Under the pieces are notes generated by a model. That model worked only from the letters and a program-made list of their open reading frames with translations, was not told the origin of the DNA and searched no databases. A program made the translations under genes and the position numbers. From Luteimonas terricola (GTDB taxonomy: Bacteria; Pseudomonadota; Gammaproteobacteria; Xanthomonadales; Xanthomonadaceae), in NCBI RefSeq assembly GCF_004352845.1, contig NZ_SJRX01000006.1, positions 186,001-250,000 on the forward strand: a DNA stretch of 64,000 bases, given 5' to 3'. This document shows, piece after piece, positions 33,940 to 42,756 of this stretch; positions within the stretch are counted from its first letter, which is position 1; each line of letters begins with the position of its first letter.

Positions 33940-35336
33940 GGCGTCCCGTAGCCGCCGAAGCTGCCCGCCGCGCCCGGGAACACGACCGGGCTTTCGGCGC
34001 CGTCCTTCGCGACGGCGGACACGCCAAAGAAATAGTTGTCGATCACCACGTTCTTCAAAGTGTGCTGCGTCACGTCGCCGACGTAGACGCTGTGCGTCCA
34101 CTGCGGCTCGGTGGTCAGCCGCCAATGGACCCTGTAGCCGGCGAGGTCGGGCGCCTGCGACGCGGGCGGGCGTGTCCATCCGAGGGTGGTGTCGGCGGTG
34201 ACCGCGCCCGTGATCGACACGTCCGCCGGCGGTGGCGGCGCCGAAGCCATGCCGGCCAGGCTGACGGCGTTGAGCGCGGTGAGCTTTGCGACGTAGTCGA
34301 AGTCCACGCCTTCGATCACGTCGCCGTAGGCGATGCCGCCCTCCGTGCGCAGGTCCTGGTGCTGGCGGTCGTAGTTCTCGTTGGTCTCCATCACCCGCAC
34401 CGCCGGATAGCCGAGGTCGTTGAAGGGGCGGTGGTGGCCGCCGCGCCCGAAGCGGTCGAGCCGGTAGACCATCATCACGTCGAGGTTCGGAACGTAGAGG
34501 TCGGCCATGCGGTCGATGTAGCGGGCCAGGTTGCGCGAGGGCGAATCGACCTCGCCGCCGGTGAAGCGGCGCTGCCTGGCGTCCTCCGGCGTCTCGGTCA
34601 CGCGGGTTCCCTCGGCGAACACGCGTGCGGTGGTGTTGTCGACCACGCCGTTGCCCCCGGCGATGTTGCCGATCATGTCGTTGTTGAGCACCGCCTCGAT
34701 GCGCCAGCCGTCCTGCTGTGCCTTCGCGGCGACGATCTTTCCGCCGAACAGGCCCTGCTCTTCGCCGGAGAGCGCGGCATAGACGATGGTGCCGGGGAAA
34801 CGGTGCTTCGAAAGGATCCGTGCCGCCTCGAGCGCGCCGGCGACGCCGGAGGCGTTGTCGTTGGCGCCCGGCGAGTCGGAGCTGAAGTCCATCACGTCGG
34901 AGACGCGCGAGTCGATGTCGCCGCTCATGATCACGTAGCGGCCCGGATCGCTCGTGCCGCGCTGGATCGCGAGCACGCTGACGACTTCGGTCGGCTCGGG
35001 GATGCGGTCCTCGCCGGAGATCGTGCCGGCGACATCGATCACCTCCAGGCAGCCGCCGCACTGCGCCGAGATGCGCTCGAACTCGGCGTGGATCCAGCGC
35101 CGCGCCGCGCCGATGCCGCGGCTGTCCGATGCCGTGTCCGACAGCGTGTGGCGGGTGCCGAACGACACCAGCTGGCGGATATCGGCCTCGATGCGCGCGG
35201 CCGAAGGCGCGGTGCCGATGTCATGCAGCAGCGCCTGCGTGGCCGGCGGCGCCACCGGCGCATCCGCGGCGGCGACGGGGGCGGCGACGGGCGTCGCGAG
35301 GCAGGCGGACAGGATGGCGATGGGCAGGTGGCGCAT
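33936..35336 (-). CDS. Exported M28 family peptidase-like protein with fibronectin-like C-terminal domain
   Basis: A 466-residue secreted protein of the M28 family (bimetal aminopeptidases). The core motifs are SPGANDNASGVAGALE (bridging Asp), SGEEQGLFGG (catalytic Glu-Glu) and NNDMIGN, with GRGGHHRPFNDLGYPAV for the last His. The first zinc site, normally H-x-D, reads GDIDSR here, with Asp in place of His. A C-terminal domain of about 90 residues (PPADVSITGAVTADTTLGWTRP onward) resembles a fibronectin type III fold. The start ATG 35336 has a signal peptide (MRHLPIAILSACLATPVAAP) and a CGGAG site; the frame runs on upstream without one. Confidence 0.85.
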   Translation of the reverse strand: MRHLPIAILSACLATPVAAPVAAADAPVAPPATQALLHDIGTAPSAARIEADIRQLVSFGTRHTLSDTASDSRGIGAARRWIHAEFERISAQCGGCLEVIDVAGTISGEDRIPEPTEVVSVLAIQRGTSDPGRYVIMSGDIDSRVSDVMDFSSDSPGANDNASGVAGALEAARILSKHRFPGTIVYAALSGEEQGLFGGKIVAAKAQQDGWRIEAVLNNDMIGNIAGGNGVVDNTTARVFAEGTRVTETPEDARQRRFTGGEVDSPSRNLARYIDRMADLYVPNLDVMMVYRLDRFGRGGHHRPFNDLGYPAVRVMETNENYDRQHQDLRTEGGIAYGDVIEGVDFDYVAKLTALNAVSLAGMASAPPPPADVSITGAVTADTTLGWTRPPASQAPDLAGYRVHWRLTTEPQWTHSVYVGDVTQHTLKNVVIDNYFFGVSAVAKDGAESPVVFPGAAGSFGGYGTP

Positions 35337-35434
35337 GCGCGGGCTCCGGCGTTCGGGCGAAGGACGCAACCGTACGCCATCGGCGGCGCGGATGCGTCCC
35401 GCATCGCAGGATGGCCCGGGCCCCGCGCCGGACA

Positions 35435-36949
35435 TCAGCGCCGGCTGATCACCTCCTGCAGCGCCAGCGAATGCGGCCAGCCGCCGGCCAGCGCACGGTA
35501 CAGCGCCACCGCACCGGTGGCGCTGCGGGTGCGCCCGGCGGCGAAGGCGTCCTCGGCCTGCAATCGGGTGCGCTCCGCGTCGAGCACTTCCAGCAGGCCG
35601 ATGGCGCCGGCATCGAAGCGGATGCGGGCGAGCTCCGCGGCCCGCGCGCTGTCGCGGGCGGCGCGTTCGAGATGCGCATCCTCGGCGCGCGCGCGGTCCA
35701 GGCGGACCAGCGCGTTCTCGGTGTCCTCCAGGGCCAGCAGCACGGTCTGCTGGTAGTAGGCGAGTTCGCCGGCGGCATCGGCGTCGGCGGCGGCAATGCG
35801 CGCGCGCACGCGGCCGATGTCGAGGAACGACCAGTCGATGCCCAGCGCGATGAAGCGCGTCTCGCTGTCGCGCTCGAACAGCATGTCGCTGTCGATCGCC
35901 TGGCTGCCGATCAGGCCGCCCAGGGTGAAGCGGGGGAAGAGGTCGGCGGTGGCGACGCCGATGCGCGCGGTGGCCGCGTGCAGCCGCGCCTCGGCGGCGG
36001 CCACGTCGGGCCGGCGGCGCAGCAGCTCGCCCGGCGTGCCGGGATCGATCGCGCCGGGAAGCGTGGGCAGGGGCGCGGCTTCGCCGAGCAGGGCCGCGAG
36101 TGCGTCGGGCGTGCGGCCGGTCAGCACGCCGAGACGGTGGATGGAGAACGCCACCTGGGCTTCGAGGGCAGGGATCCGGCTCAGCGTCGCTTCCAGCTGG
36201 GCGCCGGCGCGCGCGGTGTCGAACTCGCTGTCGCGGCCGGCATCGAAGCGGGCCTGGACCAGGTCGACGGTCTCGCGCTGGTTGTCGGCGTTGCCGCGGG
36301 CGACGCGCAGGCGCTCCTGCGCCCCGCGCAGCTCGAGGTAGGCATGCGCGACTTCACCGGCGATCGCCACCTGCGCGGCCTGCAGGTCGGTGTAACCGGC
36401 GAGCGCCTCGGCGCGGCCGGCCTCGACGCCGCGGCGGATGCGCCCGAACAGGTCCAGCTCCCAGGCCGCGGCGATGCCAGCGCTGTAGCTCTCGCCGTCG
36501 CGGTCGCCGCGGGCGACGCCGGGCGCCTGGTCGGCGCTGGCCCGCGACTCGCCGGCCTCGGCGTTGGCGGTGATCGTCGGGAAGCGGTCGAACTTCGCGC
36601 CGCGCAGCAGTGCGTTGGCGCGATCGTAGCGAGCGAGCGCGATGCGCAGGTCGTGGTTGGCGGCCAGCGCGTCTTCGACCAGCGCCATCAGCAGCGGATC
36701 GCCGAAGCCGCGCCAGAAGCGGTCGTCGGCCGTTGCGGGCGTGGGTGCGCCGGCTTCCGCGGTGGCTGCGGTCCCTGCGGCGGCATCCGCGGTTTCCAGC
36801 CCGGTCGTCGCCGGCGCGCCGTGGAACACCGCCGGCGTGGGCAGGTCGGGCCGCACGTAGTCCGGCCCGACGCTGCAGGCGGCCAGCGCAAGCGCCAGCA
36901 CCGTGGAGGTGAGCACCGGCATGGCGGCGCGGCGGAAGTCAGTCATCAT
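35435..36949 (-). CDS. Outer-membrane efflux protein (OprN/NodT, SmeX-like)
   Basis: A 504-residue outer-membrane factor of RND pumps. It has a lipoprotein signal (LALALAACSVGPDYVRP), then two repeats of the TolC-like fold: FWRGFGDPLLMALVEDALAANHDLRIA, AAWELDLFGRIRRGVEAGRAEA, and in the second half PGELLRRRPDVAAAEARLHAATARIGVATADLFPRF. It is the last gene of the operon that starts at 42630, in the place of smeX in Stenotrophomonas. The ATGATG start (36949/36946) follows GGAG located inside the preceding small ORF. An Ala/Thr-rich insertion lies at about residues 50-75. Confidence 0.9.
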   Translation of the reverse strand: MMTDFRRAAMPVLTSTVLALALAACSVGPDYVRPDLPTPAVFHGAPATTGLETADAAAGTAATAEAGAPTPATADDRFWRGFGDPLLMALVEDALAANHDLRIALARYDRANALLRGAKFDRFPTITANAEAGESRASADQAPGVARGDRDGESYSAGIAAAWELDLFGRIRRGVEAGRAEALAGYTDLQAAQVAIAGEVAHAYLELRGAQERLRVARGNADNQRETVDLVQARFDAGRDSEFDTARAGAQLEATLSRIPALEAQVAFSIHRLGVLTGRTPDALAALLGEAAPLPTLPGAIDPGTPGELLRRRPDVAAAEARLHAATARIGVATADLFPRFTLGGLIGSQAIDSDMLFERDSETRFIALGIDWSFLDIGRVRARIAAADADAAGELAYYQQTVLLALEDTENALVRLDRARAEDAHLERAARDSARAAELARIRFDAGAIGLLEVLDAERTRLQAEDAFAAGRTRSATGAVALYRALAGGWPHSLALQEVISRR

Positions 36950-37067
36950 CGTTCTCCGTGGTGTCGTCGGGCCGCCGGTCCGGATCGTTCGCCGGTGCCG
37001 GAGCGGCCGTGTCGTCGTTGTCGCCGAGGATGCGGCGGATCTCTTCGAACGAAGGGATTTCGAGCAT
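36939..37067 (-). CDS. Small acidic ORF between pump and outer-membrane gene
   Basis: A 42-residue ORF on the coding strand: MLEIPSFEEIRRILGDNDD, a Pro/Ala stretch, then a tail rich in Asp, ending ENDDD. ATG 37067 is 4 bases after the pump stop codon, or a GTG at 37079 overlaps that stop. Its own stop lies 11 bases inside the outer-membrane gene, so it fills the gap exactly and both ends are coupled to neighbours. An amphipathic helix (residues 6-15) is predicted. In smeVWX of Stenotrophomonas this position holds the SDR gene smeU2. No known family is recognised; it may be a real small protein or a coupling leader. Confidence 0.45.
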   Translation of the reverse strand: MLEIPSFEEIRRILGDNDDTAAPAPANDPDRRPDDTTENDDD

Positions 37068-37071
37068 GCGT

Positions 37072-40000
37072 TCAGGCACGGACCACCTCCGTTGCCGCGG
37101 CGGGCCGCGCGGGATCGGGCCCGGCCACCGGCCGCGTCACCAGCTTGCGCAGCGCGACGTAGAACACCGGCGTCAGGAACAGGCCGAACAGGGTCACGCC
37201 GACCATGCCCGCGAACACGGTGATCCCCGTGGCGGAGCGCACCTCGGCGCCAGCGCCCGACGACAGCACCAGCGGCACGGTGCCGGCGATGAAGGCGATC
37301 GAGGTCATGATGATCGGGCGCAGGCGCAGCCGGCAGGCTTCCAGCGCCGCAGTCACTATCCCCTTGCCCTGCAGCTCCAGCTCGCGCGCGAACTCGACGA
37401 TCAGGATCGCGTTCTTGCACGCCAGGCCCATCAGCACCACCAGGCCCACCTGCACGAAGACGTTGTTGTCGCCGCCGGTCAGCCAGACGCCGAGCAGCGC
37501 CGACAGCATGCACATCGGCACGATCAGGATCACCGCCAGCGGCAGGGTCCAGCTTTCGTACAGGGCCGCCAGCACCAGGAAGGCCAGCAGGATCGCGAGC
37601 GGGAACACCACCAGCGCGGCGTTGCCCTGGGCGGCCTGCTGCCAGCTCAGGTCGGTCCACTCGATCGACATGCCGTGGGGCAGGATGCCGGCGGCCAGCT
37701 CCGCGACCCTGGCCATGCCTTCCGTGGACGACATCACCCGCGGGTCGACGTCGCCGGCCAGGTCGGCGGCCGGATAGCCGTTGTAGCGCAGCACGGGATC
37801 CGGGCCGTAGGTCTGGCTGACTTCGACCATCGAACCGATCGGCACCATCTCGCCGCGGTCGTTGCGCGTGCGCAGCCTGGCGATGTCCTCGACGCTGTCG
37901 CGGAAGGGCGCATCGGCCTGCGCGATCACCTGCCAGGTGCGTCCGAAGCGGTTGAAGTCGTTGACGTAGGCCGAACCCAGGTAGGTCTGCAGGGTGTCGA
38001 ACAGCTCGGTCAGCGGCACGCCCTGGGCCTTGGCCTTGACCCGGTCGACCTCGGCATCGAGCTGCGGCACGTTGGCCTGGTAGGTGGTGTTGGCGAAGCC
38101 CATGCCCGGCGTCTGCATCAGCGCGCCCTGCATGGCGCTGGTCGCCTCCTGCAGCGCGCCGTAGCCGAGGTTGGCGCGGTCCTCGATGAACAGCTGGTAG
38201 CCGGCGCCGTTGCCCAGGCCGAGGATCGGCGGCGGCATGACCGAGAAGGTGAAGCCTTCCTGCAGCCCCGCGATCTTCTGGTTGATCTCGGCATTGATCT
38301 CCAGCGCGCTGCGCGTGCGCTCGCCGAACGGCTCCAGCGGCAGGAACACCACGCCGGTATTGGGCGTGTTGGTGAACTGCACCGCATTGAGCCCCGGGAA
38401 GGCGATCGAGTGCGCGACGCCGTCGGTCTCCATCGCGATCTCGCTGACCCTGGACAGCAATGCGTCGGTGCGCGAGATCGAGGCGCCCTCGGGCAGCTTC
38501 ACGCCGGCGACCAGGTACAGCTTGTCCTGCACCGGGATGAAGCCCGACGGCACCGCCTTGAACATCAGTCCGGTACCCGCCAGCAGCACGGCATAGACCA
38601 CGAACACCATGCCGCGGCGGCCAAGCGCGCGCGAGACCGCGCCCTGGTACCTGTCGGAGCTGGCGCCGAAGAAGCGGTTGAACGGCCGGAACACCCAGCC
38701 GAACAGGCGGTCGATCAGCCGCGTGGGTGCGTCCTTCGGCGCGTCGTGCGGCTTCAGCAGGCGCGCGGCCAGCGCCGGCGACAGGGTCAGCGAGTTGATC
38801 GCCGAGATCACCGTGGAGATCGCGATGGTGACCGCGAACTGCTTGTAGAACTGCCCGGTCACGCCGGACAGGAAGGCCATCGGCACGAACACCGCGCACA
38901 GCACCAGCGCGATGGCGATGATCGGCCCGGACACTTCGCGCATGGCCTGGTGCGCGGCCTCGAGCGGGCTCAGGCCCTCCTCGATGTTGCGCTCGACGTT
39001 CTCCACCACCACGATCGCGTCGTCGACCACGATGCCGATCGACAGCACCAGCCCGAACAGGGTGAGCGTGTTGATCGAGAAGCCGAGCAGGTACAGCGCG
39101 GCGAAGGTGCCGACGATCGACACCGGCACCGCGAGCAGCGGGATGATCGAGGCCCGCCAGGTCTGCAGGAACAGGATCACCACCAGCACCACCAGCAGCA
39201 CGGCCTCGAGCAGCGTGGTGAGCACGGCCTTGATCGAGTCGCGCACGAAGATGGTGGTGTCGTAGACGGCCTCGTATTCGACGCCTTCGGGGAAGCGCTG
39301 CGAGACCTCGTCCATGGAGGCGATCACCGCGTCGCGGATCTCCAGAGCGTTCGCGCCCGGCGCCTGGAAGATGCCGATGCCGACCGCGTCCTTGCCGTCG
39401 AGCTGCGAGCGCAGGGTGTAGTCGCCGGCGCCCAGCTCCAGGCGGGCGACGTCGGACAGGCGCACGATTTCGCCGTCAATGCCGGCCTTGACCACGATGT
39501 CGCCGAACTCCTCTTCGGTCTCCAGGCGGCCGCGGGCGTTGATCAGGGTGAGGAAGTCGCTGTCGGGCATCGGCTCGGCGCCGAGCTGGCCGGCGGAGAC
39601 CTGCACGTTCTGTTCGCGCATCGCGCGCAGCACGTCGCTGGCGGTGAGTCCGCGCGAGGCGATCTTGTCCGGGTCGAGCCAGGCGCGCATCGCATAGTCG
39701 CCGCCGCCGAACACCTGCGCGTCGCCGACGCCGCTGATCCGCGCCAGCGCGTCCTTGACGTGCAGGCGCGCGTAGTTGCGCAGGTACAGGGTGTCGTAGC
39801 GGCCGTCGGGCGAGGTCAGGTGCACCACCATCAGGAACACCGGCGACTGCTTCTGCGTGGTCACGCCCTGGCGGCGCACGTCTTCGGGCAGCCGCGCCAG
39901 CGCCTGGCTGACGCGGTTCTGCACGCGCACGGTGGCGTCATCGGGGTCGGTGCCCGGCTCGAAGGTCACCGTCATCTGCAGCACGCCATCGGAGCCGGCG

Positions 40001-40248
40001 ACCGACTTGAGGTACATCATGTCCTCGACGCCGTTGATCGCTTCTTCCAGCGGAGTCGCCACGGTTTCAGCGATCACCTTGGGGTTGGCGCCCGGATAGA
40101 CGGTGCGCACCACCACCGAGGGTGGCACCACGTCGGGGTATTCGCCGATCGGCAGCAGCGGGATCGAGATCAGGCCGGCGGCGAAGATCACGATCGACAG
40201 CACCGCGGCGAAGATCGGGCGGTCGATGAAGAACCTGGAGAAATCCAT
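37072..40248 (-). CDS. RND multidrug efflux permease (MexF/SmeW-like)
   Basis: A 1058-residue HAE1-family RND pump that drives drug export by proton flow. The start MDFSRFFIDRPIFAAVLS and the segment YPDVVPPSVVVRTVYPGANP match the MexF/SmeW branch. The proton-relay pair is DD in SIGIVVDDAIVVVENVERN of helix 4, with the Lys of helix 10 region also expected. Two large periplasmic loops and 12 membrane helices give the normal length. It lies between the adaptor gene (173 bp upstream, with a GC hairpin in the gap) and the small ORF and outer-membrane gene. Expected substrates in the SmeVWX/MexEF family are quinolones, chloramphenicol and quinones. Confidence 0.95.
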   Translation of the reverse strand: MDFSRFFIDRPIFAAVLSIVIFAAGLISIPLLPIGEYPDVVPPSVVVRTVYPGANPKVIAETVATPLEEAINGVEDMMYLKSVAGSDGVLQMTVTFEPGTDPDDATVRVQNRVSQALARLPEDVRRQGVTTQKQSPVFLMVVHLTSPDGRYDTLYLRNYARLHVKDALARISGVGDAQVFGGGDYAMRAWLDPDKIASRGLTASDVLRAMREQNVQVSAGQLGAEPMPDSDFLTLINARGRLETEEEFGDIVVKAGIDGEIVRLSDVARLELGAGDYTLRSQLDGKDAVGIGIFQAPGANALEIRDAVIASMDEVSQRFPEGVEYEAVYDTTIFVRDSIKAVLTTLLEAVLLVVLVVILFLQTWRASIIPLLAVPVSIVGTFAALYLLGFSINTLTLFGLVLSIGIVVDDAIVVVENVERNIEEGLSPLEAAHQAMREVSGPIIAIALVLCAVFVPMAFLSGVTGQFYKQFAVTIAISTVISAINSLTLSPALAARLLKPHDAPKDAPTRLIDRLFGWVFRPFNRFFGASSDRYQGAVSRALGRRGMVFVVYAVLLAGTGLMFKAVPSGFIPVQDKLYLVAGVKLPEGASISRTDALLSRVSEIAMETDGVAHSIAFPGLNAVQFTNTPNTGVVFLPLEPFGERTRSALEINAEINQKIAGLQEGFTFSVMPPPILGLGNGAGYQLFIEDRANLGYGALQEATSAMQGALMQTPGMGFANTTYQANVPQLDAEVDRVKAKAQGVPLTELFDTLQTYLGSAYVNDFNRFGRTWQVIAQADAPFRDSVEDIARLRTRNDRGEMVPIGSMVEVSQTYGPDPVLRYNGYPAADLAGDVDPRVMSSTEGMARVAELAAGILPHGMSIEWTDLSWQQAAQGNAALVVFPLAILLAFLVLAALYESWTLPLAVILIVPMCMLSALLGVWLTGGDNNVFVQVGLVVLMGLACKNAILIVEFARELELQGKGIVTAALEACRLRLRPIIMTSIAFIAGTVPLVLSSGAGAEVRSATGITVFAGMVGVTLFGLFLTPVFYVALRKLVTRPVAGPDPARPAAATEVVRA

Positions 40249-40283
40249 GTCGAATCCTTCGCGGCCAGGCCGCGCGGTCCGCG

Positions 40284-40298
40284 CCCCGCACGGCGGGG
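40284..40298 (-). other. GC hairpin between adaptor and pump genes
   Basis: CCCCGC-CGT-GCGGGG on the minus strand, 36 bp before the pump start, within a 173-bp gap that has no gene. No T-run follows. It may adjust pump expression relative to the adaptor, or stabilise processed mRNA. Confidence 0.35.
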
Positions 40299-40421
40299 CT
40301 GGGGAGGAGAGATGCCGGCGTCGACCCGGCCCCGGGGGGAGGGCTGGTGGACGGGTCGACCGCCGGCGGGGAAAACCCTCCGCGCCCGGGGCGGCGCGGA
40401 GGCGTGGAGGCGGGTGTCAGC

Positions 40422-41630
40422 TCATCGCGTAGCCGCCGCGGCGATCACGGCGGCATCCGGCGCTTGCTCGGGCGTCATCGCGACCTGTTCCGGCGCGACC
40501 GGCATCCCGGGGAAGAACACTTTCTGCACGCCGGCGACGATGACCTGGTCGCCGGATTCGAGGCCGGTCTCGACCACGCGCAGGCCGTCGACCACGCGGC
40601 CGAGGGTCACGTCGCGGCGCTGCGCGGTGTTGTCGTCGCCCAGCACGTAGACGTACTTGCGGTCCTGGTCGGTGAGCACCGCCTTGTCGTCCACCAGCAG
40701 CGCGTCGAACTCGGCGCTGCCCTCGAGCTGCACGCGGGCGAAGAGCCCGGGCGTGAACACGCGGTCGGGGTTGGGCAGCACGGCGCGCGCGCGCACGGTG
40801 CCGGTGGCGCTGTCGACCCGGTTGTCGACGAAGTCCACGGTGCCGGCGTGCGGATGGCCCTCTTCGTCCATCAGGCCGACGCGCACCGGGTTGCTGGTCG
40901 CGTCGCGCGCGCCGCTGCGCGACAGGGCCTGGTAGCGCAGGAAGGCGCGCTCGTCGGCATCGAAGTGCACGTGCACCGGATCCTGCGAGACCACCGTGGT
41001 GAGCAGGGTGGCATCGGCCTGGGCGAGGTTGCCCGCGGTGACCAGGGCGCGCCCGGCGCGTCCGGCGACCGGCGCGCGGACCTCGGTGAACTGCAGGTCC
41101 AGGCGCGCCGCGGCCACCGCGGCCTCGGCGGCGCGGACGCCGGCAGCGCCCTCGGCGGACGCGGCGCGCCGGGTCTCGAACTCCTCGCGCGAGATCGCGC
41201 GCGCCTCGACCAGCGACTGCGCACGCGTGTGCTGGTTGCGGCTCAGCCTTGCTTCGGCGCGTGCGCGCTCGAGCTGGGCCTCGGCCTGGTCGAGCGCGGC
41301 GCGATAGGGGCGCTGGTCGATCACGAACAGCAGATCGCCTTTCTCGACTTCGCTGCCCTCGTCATAGGCCACGCGCTGCACGTAGCCGCTGACGCGTGGC
41401 CGCAGCTCGACCGATTCCACCGCGGCGATGCGGCCGCTGAACTCGTCCCACTGCCGCACCGGCGTGTCGACGACGGTGGCGACGCCGACGCCCGGCGCCG
41501 GCGGTGCATCGGGGTTGGCCGCTGCGTCGCTGCTGCAGCCCGAACCGGCCAGCGCGATGGCGGCGGCCAGCCCGATCGCGACCAGGGACAGGCGGATGCT
41601 GGAATTGATGCTGACGCTGCGGATGTTCAT
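40422..41630 (-). CDS. RND periplasmic adaptor (MexE/SmeV-like)
   Basis: A 402-residue membrane-fusion protein with a lipoprotein signal (AAAIALAGSGCSSD). The lipoyl half-motifs are RPRVSGYVQRVAYDEGSEVEKGDLLFVID and LQFTEVRAPVAGRAGRALVTAGNLAQ, separated by a helical hairpin (about 100-175), followed by beta-barrel and membrane-proximal domains (FTPGLFARVQLEG, VVETGLESGDQVIVAG). It couples the pump to the outer-membrane factor. Its start overlaps the SDR stop by four bases. Confidence 0.93.
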   Translation of the reverse strand: MNIRSVSINSSIRLSLVAIGLAAAIALAGSGCSSDAAANPDAPPAPGVGVATVVDTPVRQWDEFSGRIAAVESVELRPRVSGYVQRVAYDEGSEVEKGDLLFVIDQRPYRAALDQAEAQLERARAEARLSRNQHTRAQSLVEARAISREEFETRRAASAEGAAGVRAAEAAVAAARLDLQFTEVRAPVAGRAGRALVTAGNLAQADATLLTTVVSQDPVHVHFDADERAFLRYQALSRSGARDATSNPVRVGLMDEEGHPHAGTVDFVDNRVDSATGTVRARAVLPNPDRVFTPGLFARVQLEGSAEFDALLVDDKAVLTDQDRKYVYVLGDDNTAQRRDVTLGRVVDGLRVVETGLESGDQVIVAGVQKVFFPGMPVAPEQVAMTPEQAPDAAVIAAAATR

Positions 41631-42376
41631 GGCGTGGGGTTTTCCTTGGAAGCGGGGAAGGCCGATGGGAGGGGAGTCGCCGCCATGGCGGCGCCGATCG
41701 GAAAGCGGATCAGTGGCTGCGCGCAGCCGCCGCCGTCGAGCAGGTACAGGGCCTGGCGCGCGATCGCGCCGGCGTCGGGCCAGCGTTCGCAGGCGTGGCG
41801 GGCGTTGAGCGCGGTGCGTGCCGGCGAGTCGACCGACAGCATCCGTACCCGCAGCGGCAGCGCGCGGGCTTCGTCGTGGAGCACGCGCGCCAGCATCCGC
41901 AGCGCCGCGGCGCCGATGGAGTGGTGGCCGTAGCCGGCCCAGGGTTGCTCCGCACCGGGGCCGCCGACCAGCACGTAACCGGCGTCCGGCTGCCGCGCCA
42001 GCAGCGGCATCAGGTGGCGCGCGGCGAACAGATGCGGCAGCAGGTCCTCGTCCAGGCGGCGCTGCAGGAAGTCGGCGCGGGCATCGAGCAGGCGGCCGCG
42101 TCCGGCCTGGCCGCGGATCGCGGCGACCATGCCGAGTGGCGGCGCGCCCGGGAGCGATTGGATGCGCGCCGCCAGCCGCGCGGCATCGTCGTCGCTGGCG
42201 ATCGCGGCGGCCAGGGTGACGATCCCGGCGTGGCGGCCGTGCTCGCGTTCGAGCTGCGCCAACCTGCGGGCGTCGCGGGCCACCGCGACCACATCGCGGC
42301 CATCGGCCAGCGCCTGTCCGACCACCGCCCGGCCAATGGACCCGGTGGCACCCAGGACAATCAGGCGGCCGCTCAT
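41627..42376 (-). CDS. SDR-fold protein of the efflux operon (SmeU1 position), atypical active site
   Basis: A 249-residue short-chain dehydrogenase-like protein. The cofactor motif VLGATGSIGRAVVG is intact and NAD(P)-binding is likely. The catalytic Y-x3-K, however, reads YGHHS (in GYGHHSIGAAALR), with Ser in place of Lys, so it may not be an active oxidoreductase. It lies directly before the adaptor gene, overlapping four bases at each end, exactly as smeU1 lies before smeV in Stenotrophomonas. A good GGAGGCGGG precedes ATG 42376. Homologues are thought to act on or sense pump substrates or redox stress, but this is not established. Confidence 0.82.
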   Translation of the reverse strand: MSGRLIVLGATGSIGRAVVGQALADGRDVVAVARDARRLAQLEREHGRHAGIVTLAAAIASDDDAARLAARIQSLPGAPPLGMVAAIRGQAGRGRLLDARADFLQRRLDEDLLPHLFAARHLMPLLARQPDAGYVLVGGPGAEQPWAGYGHHSIGAAALRMLARVLHDEARALPLRVRMLSVDSPARTALNARHACERWPDAGAIARQALYLLDGGGCAQPLIRFPIGAAMAATPLPSAFPASKENPTP

Positions 42377-42630
42377 TGTCCCGCCTCCGGGATTTGTTCT
42401 CCCGTATCCGGGATGCCGGCGGCGTGATCGGCCATCGCCAGTACCTGGTCCGACAGCCGCCGCGCCAGCGGATACAGCGGCAGTGCCAGCATCGTGGCAA
42501 TACCCCACGCGTATGCCGTGTCATGCACAAGCCATTGATTTGCAATGAGTGCGAGCAGGGCAAGCAGGTCCACGATGATCAGCGTGGACAGCGCGTTGCG
42601 GAGCAGGAGGCGGCGGGTGGAGCGCGACAT
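42373..42630 (-). CDS. Small two-helix membrane protein, first gene of the efflux operon
   Basis: An 85-residue protein with a basic N-terminus (MSRSTRRLLLRN), two hydrophobic helices (about 13-31 and 40-56) and a polar acidic tail. The product is not recognised. Its stop overlaps the SDR start by four bases (ATGA), so it is the translationally coupled leader gene of the efflux operon and would be induced with it. The control region and the divergent LysR gene lie directly upstream. Confidence 0.65.
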   Translation of the reverse strand: MSRSTRRLLLRNALSTLIIVDLLALLALIANQWLVHDTAYAWGIATMLALPLYPLARRLSDQVLAMADHAAGIPDTGEQIPEAGQ

Positions 42631-42699
42631 GACGGACAGCCGTTGCGGGGATGGCCGACAAGATAGGCGCAGGGACGGCACTTGATTAGTCCTCAGATC

Positions 42700-42716
42700 G
42701 GGGAATAATTGTCCCC
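42700..42716. promoter_or_regulatory. Inverted-repeat operator candidate between efflux operon and LysR gene
   Basis: GGGGA-ATAATTG-TCCCC, a perfect 5-bp inverted repeat around an AT-rich core, in the 126-bp divergent gap and 41 bp before the LysR start. It is the only AT-rich palindrome there and fits a LysR-type operator. Confidence 0.5.
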
Positions 42717-42756
42717 TCTCTGGTCCAATCCAGTCCCCCGTTCCCGGAGTCACCCC

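Noticed and set aside
35435-38899. A 1154-codon frame that would fuse the outer-membrane factor to an upstream domain
   Set aside because: The upstream half is an out-of-frame reading of the RND pump; a lipoprotein signal and a GGAG site mark the real start at 36949.
36958-40650. An open plus-strand frame of 1230 codons opposite the RND pump and adaptor
   Set aside because: It is antisense to clear RND and adaptor genes, is low in complexity (His/Arg/Gln-rich) and arises from the strong third-position GC of the real genes.
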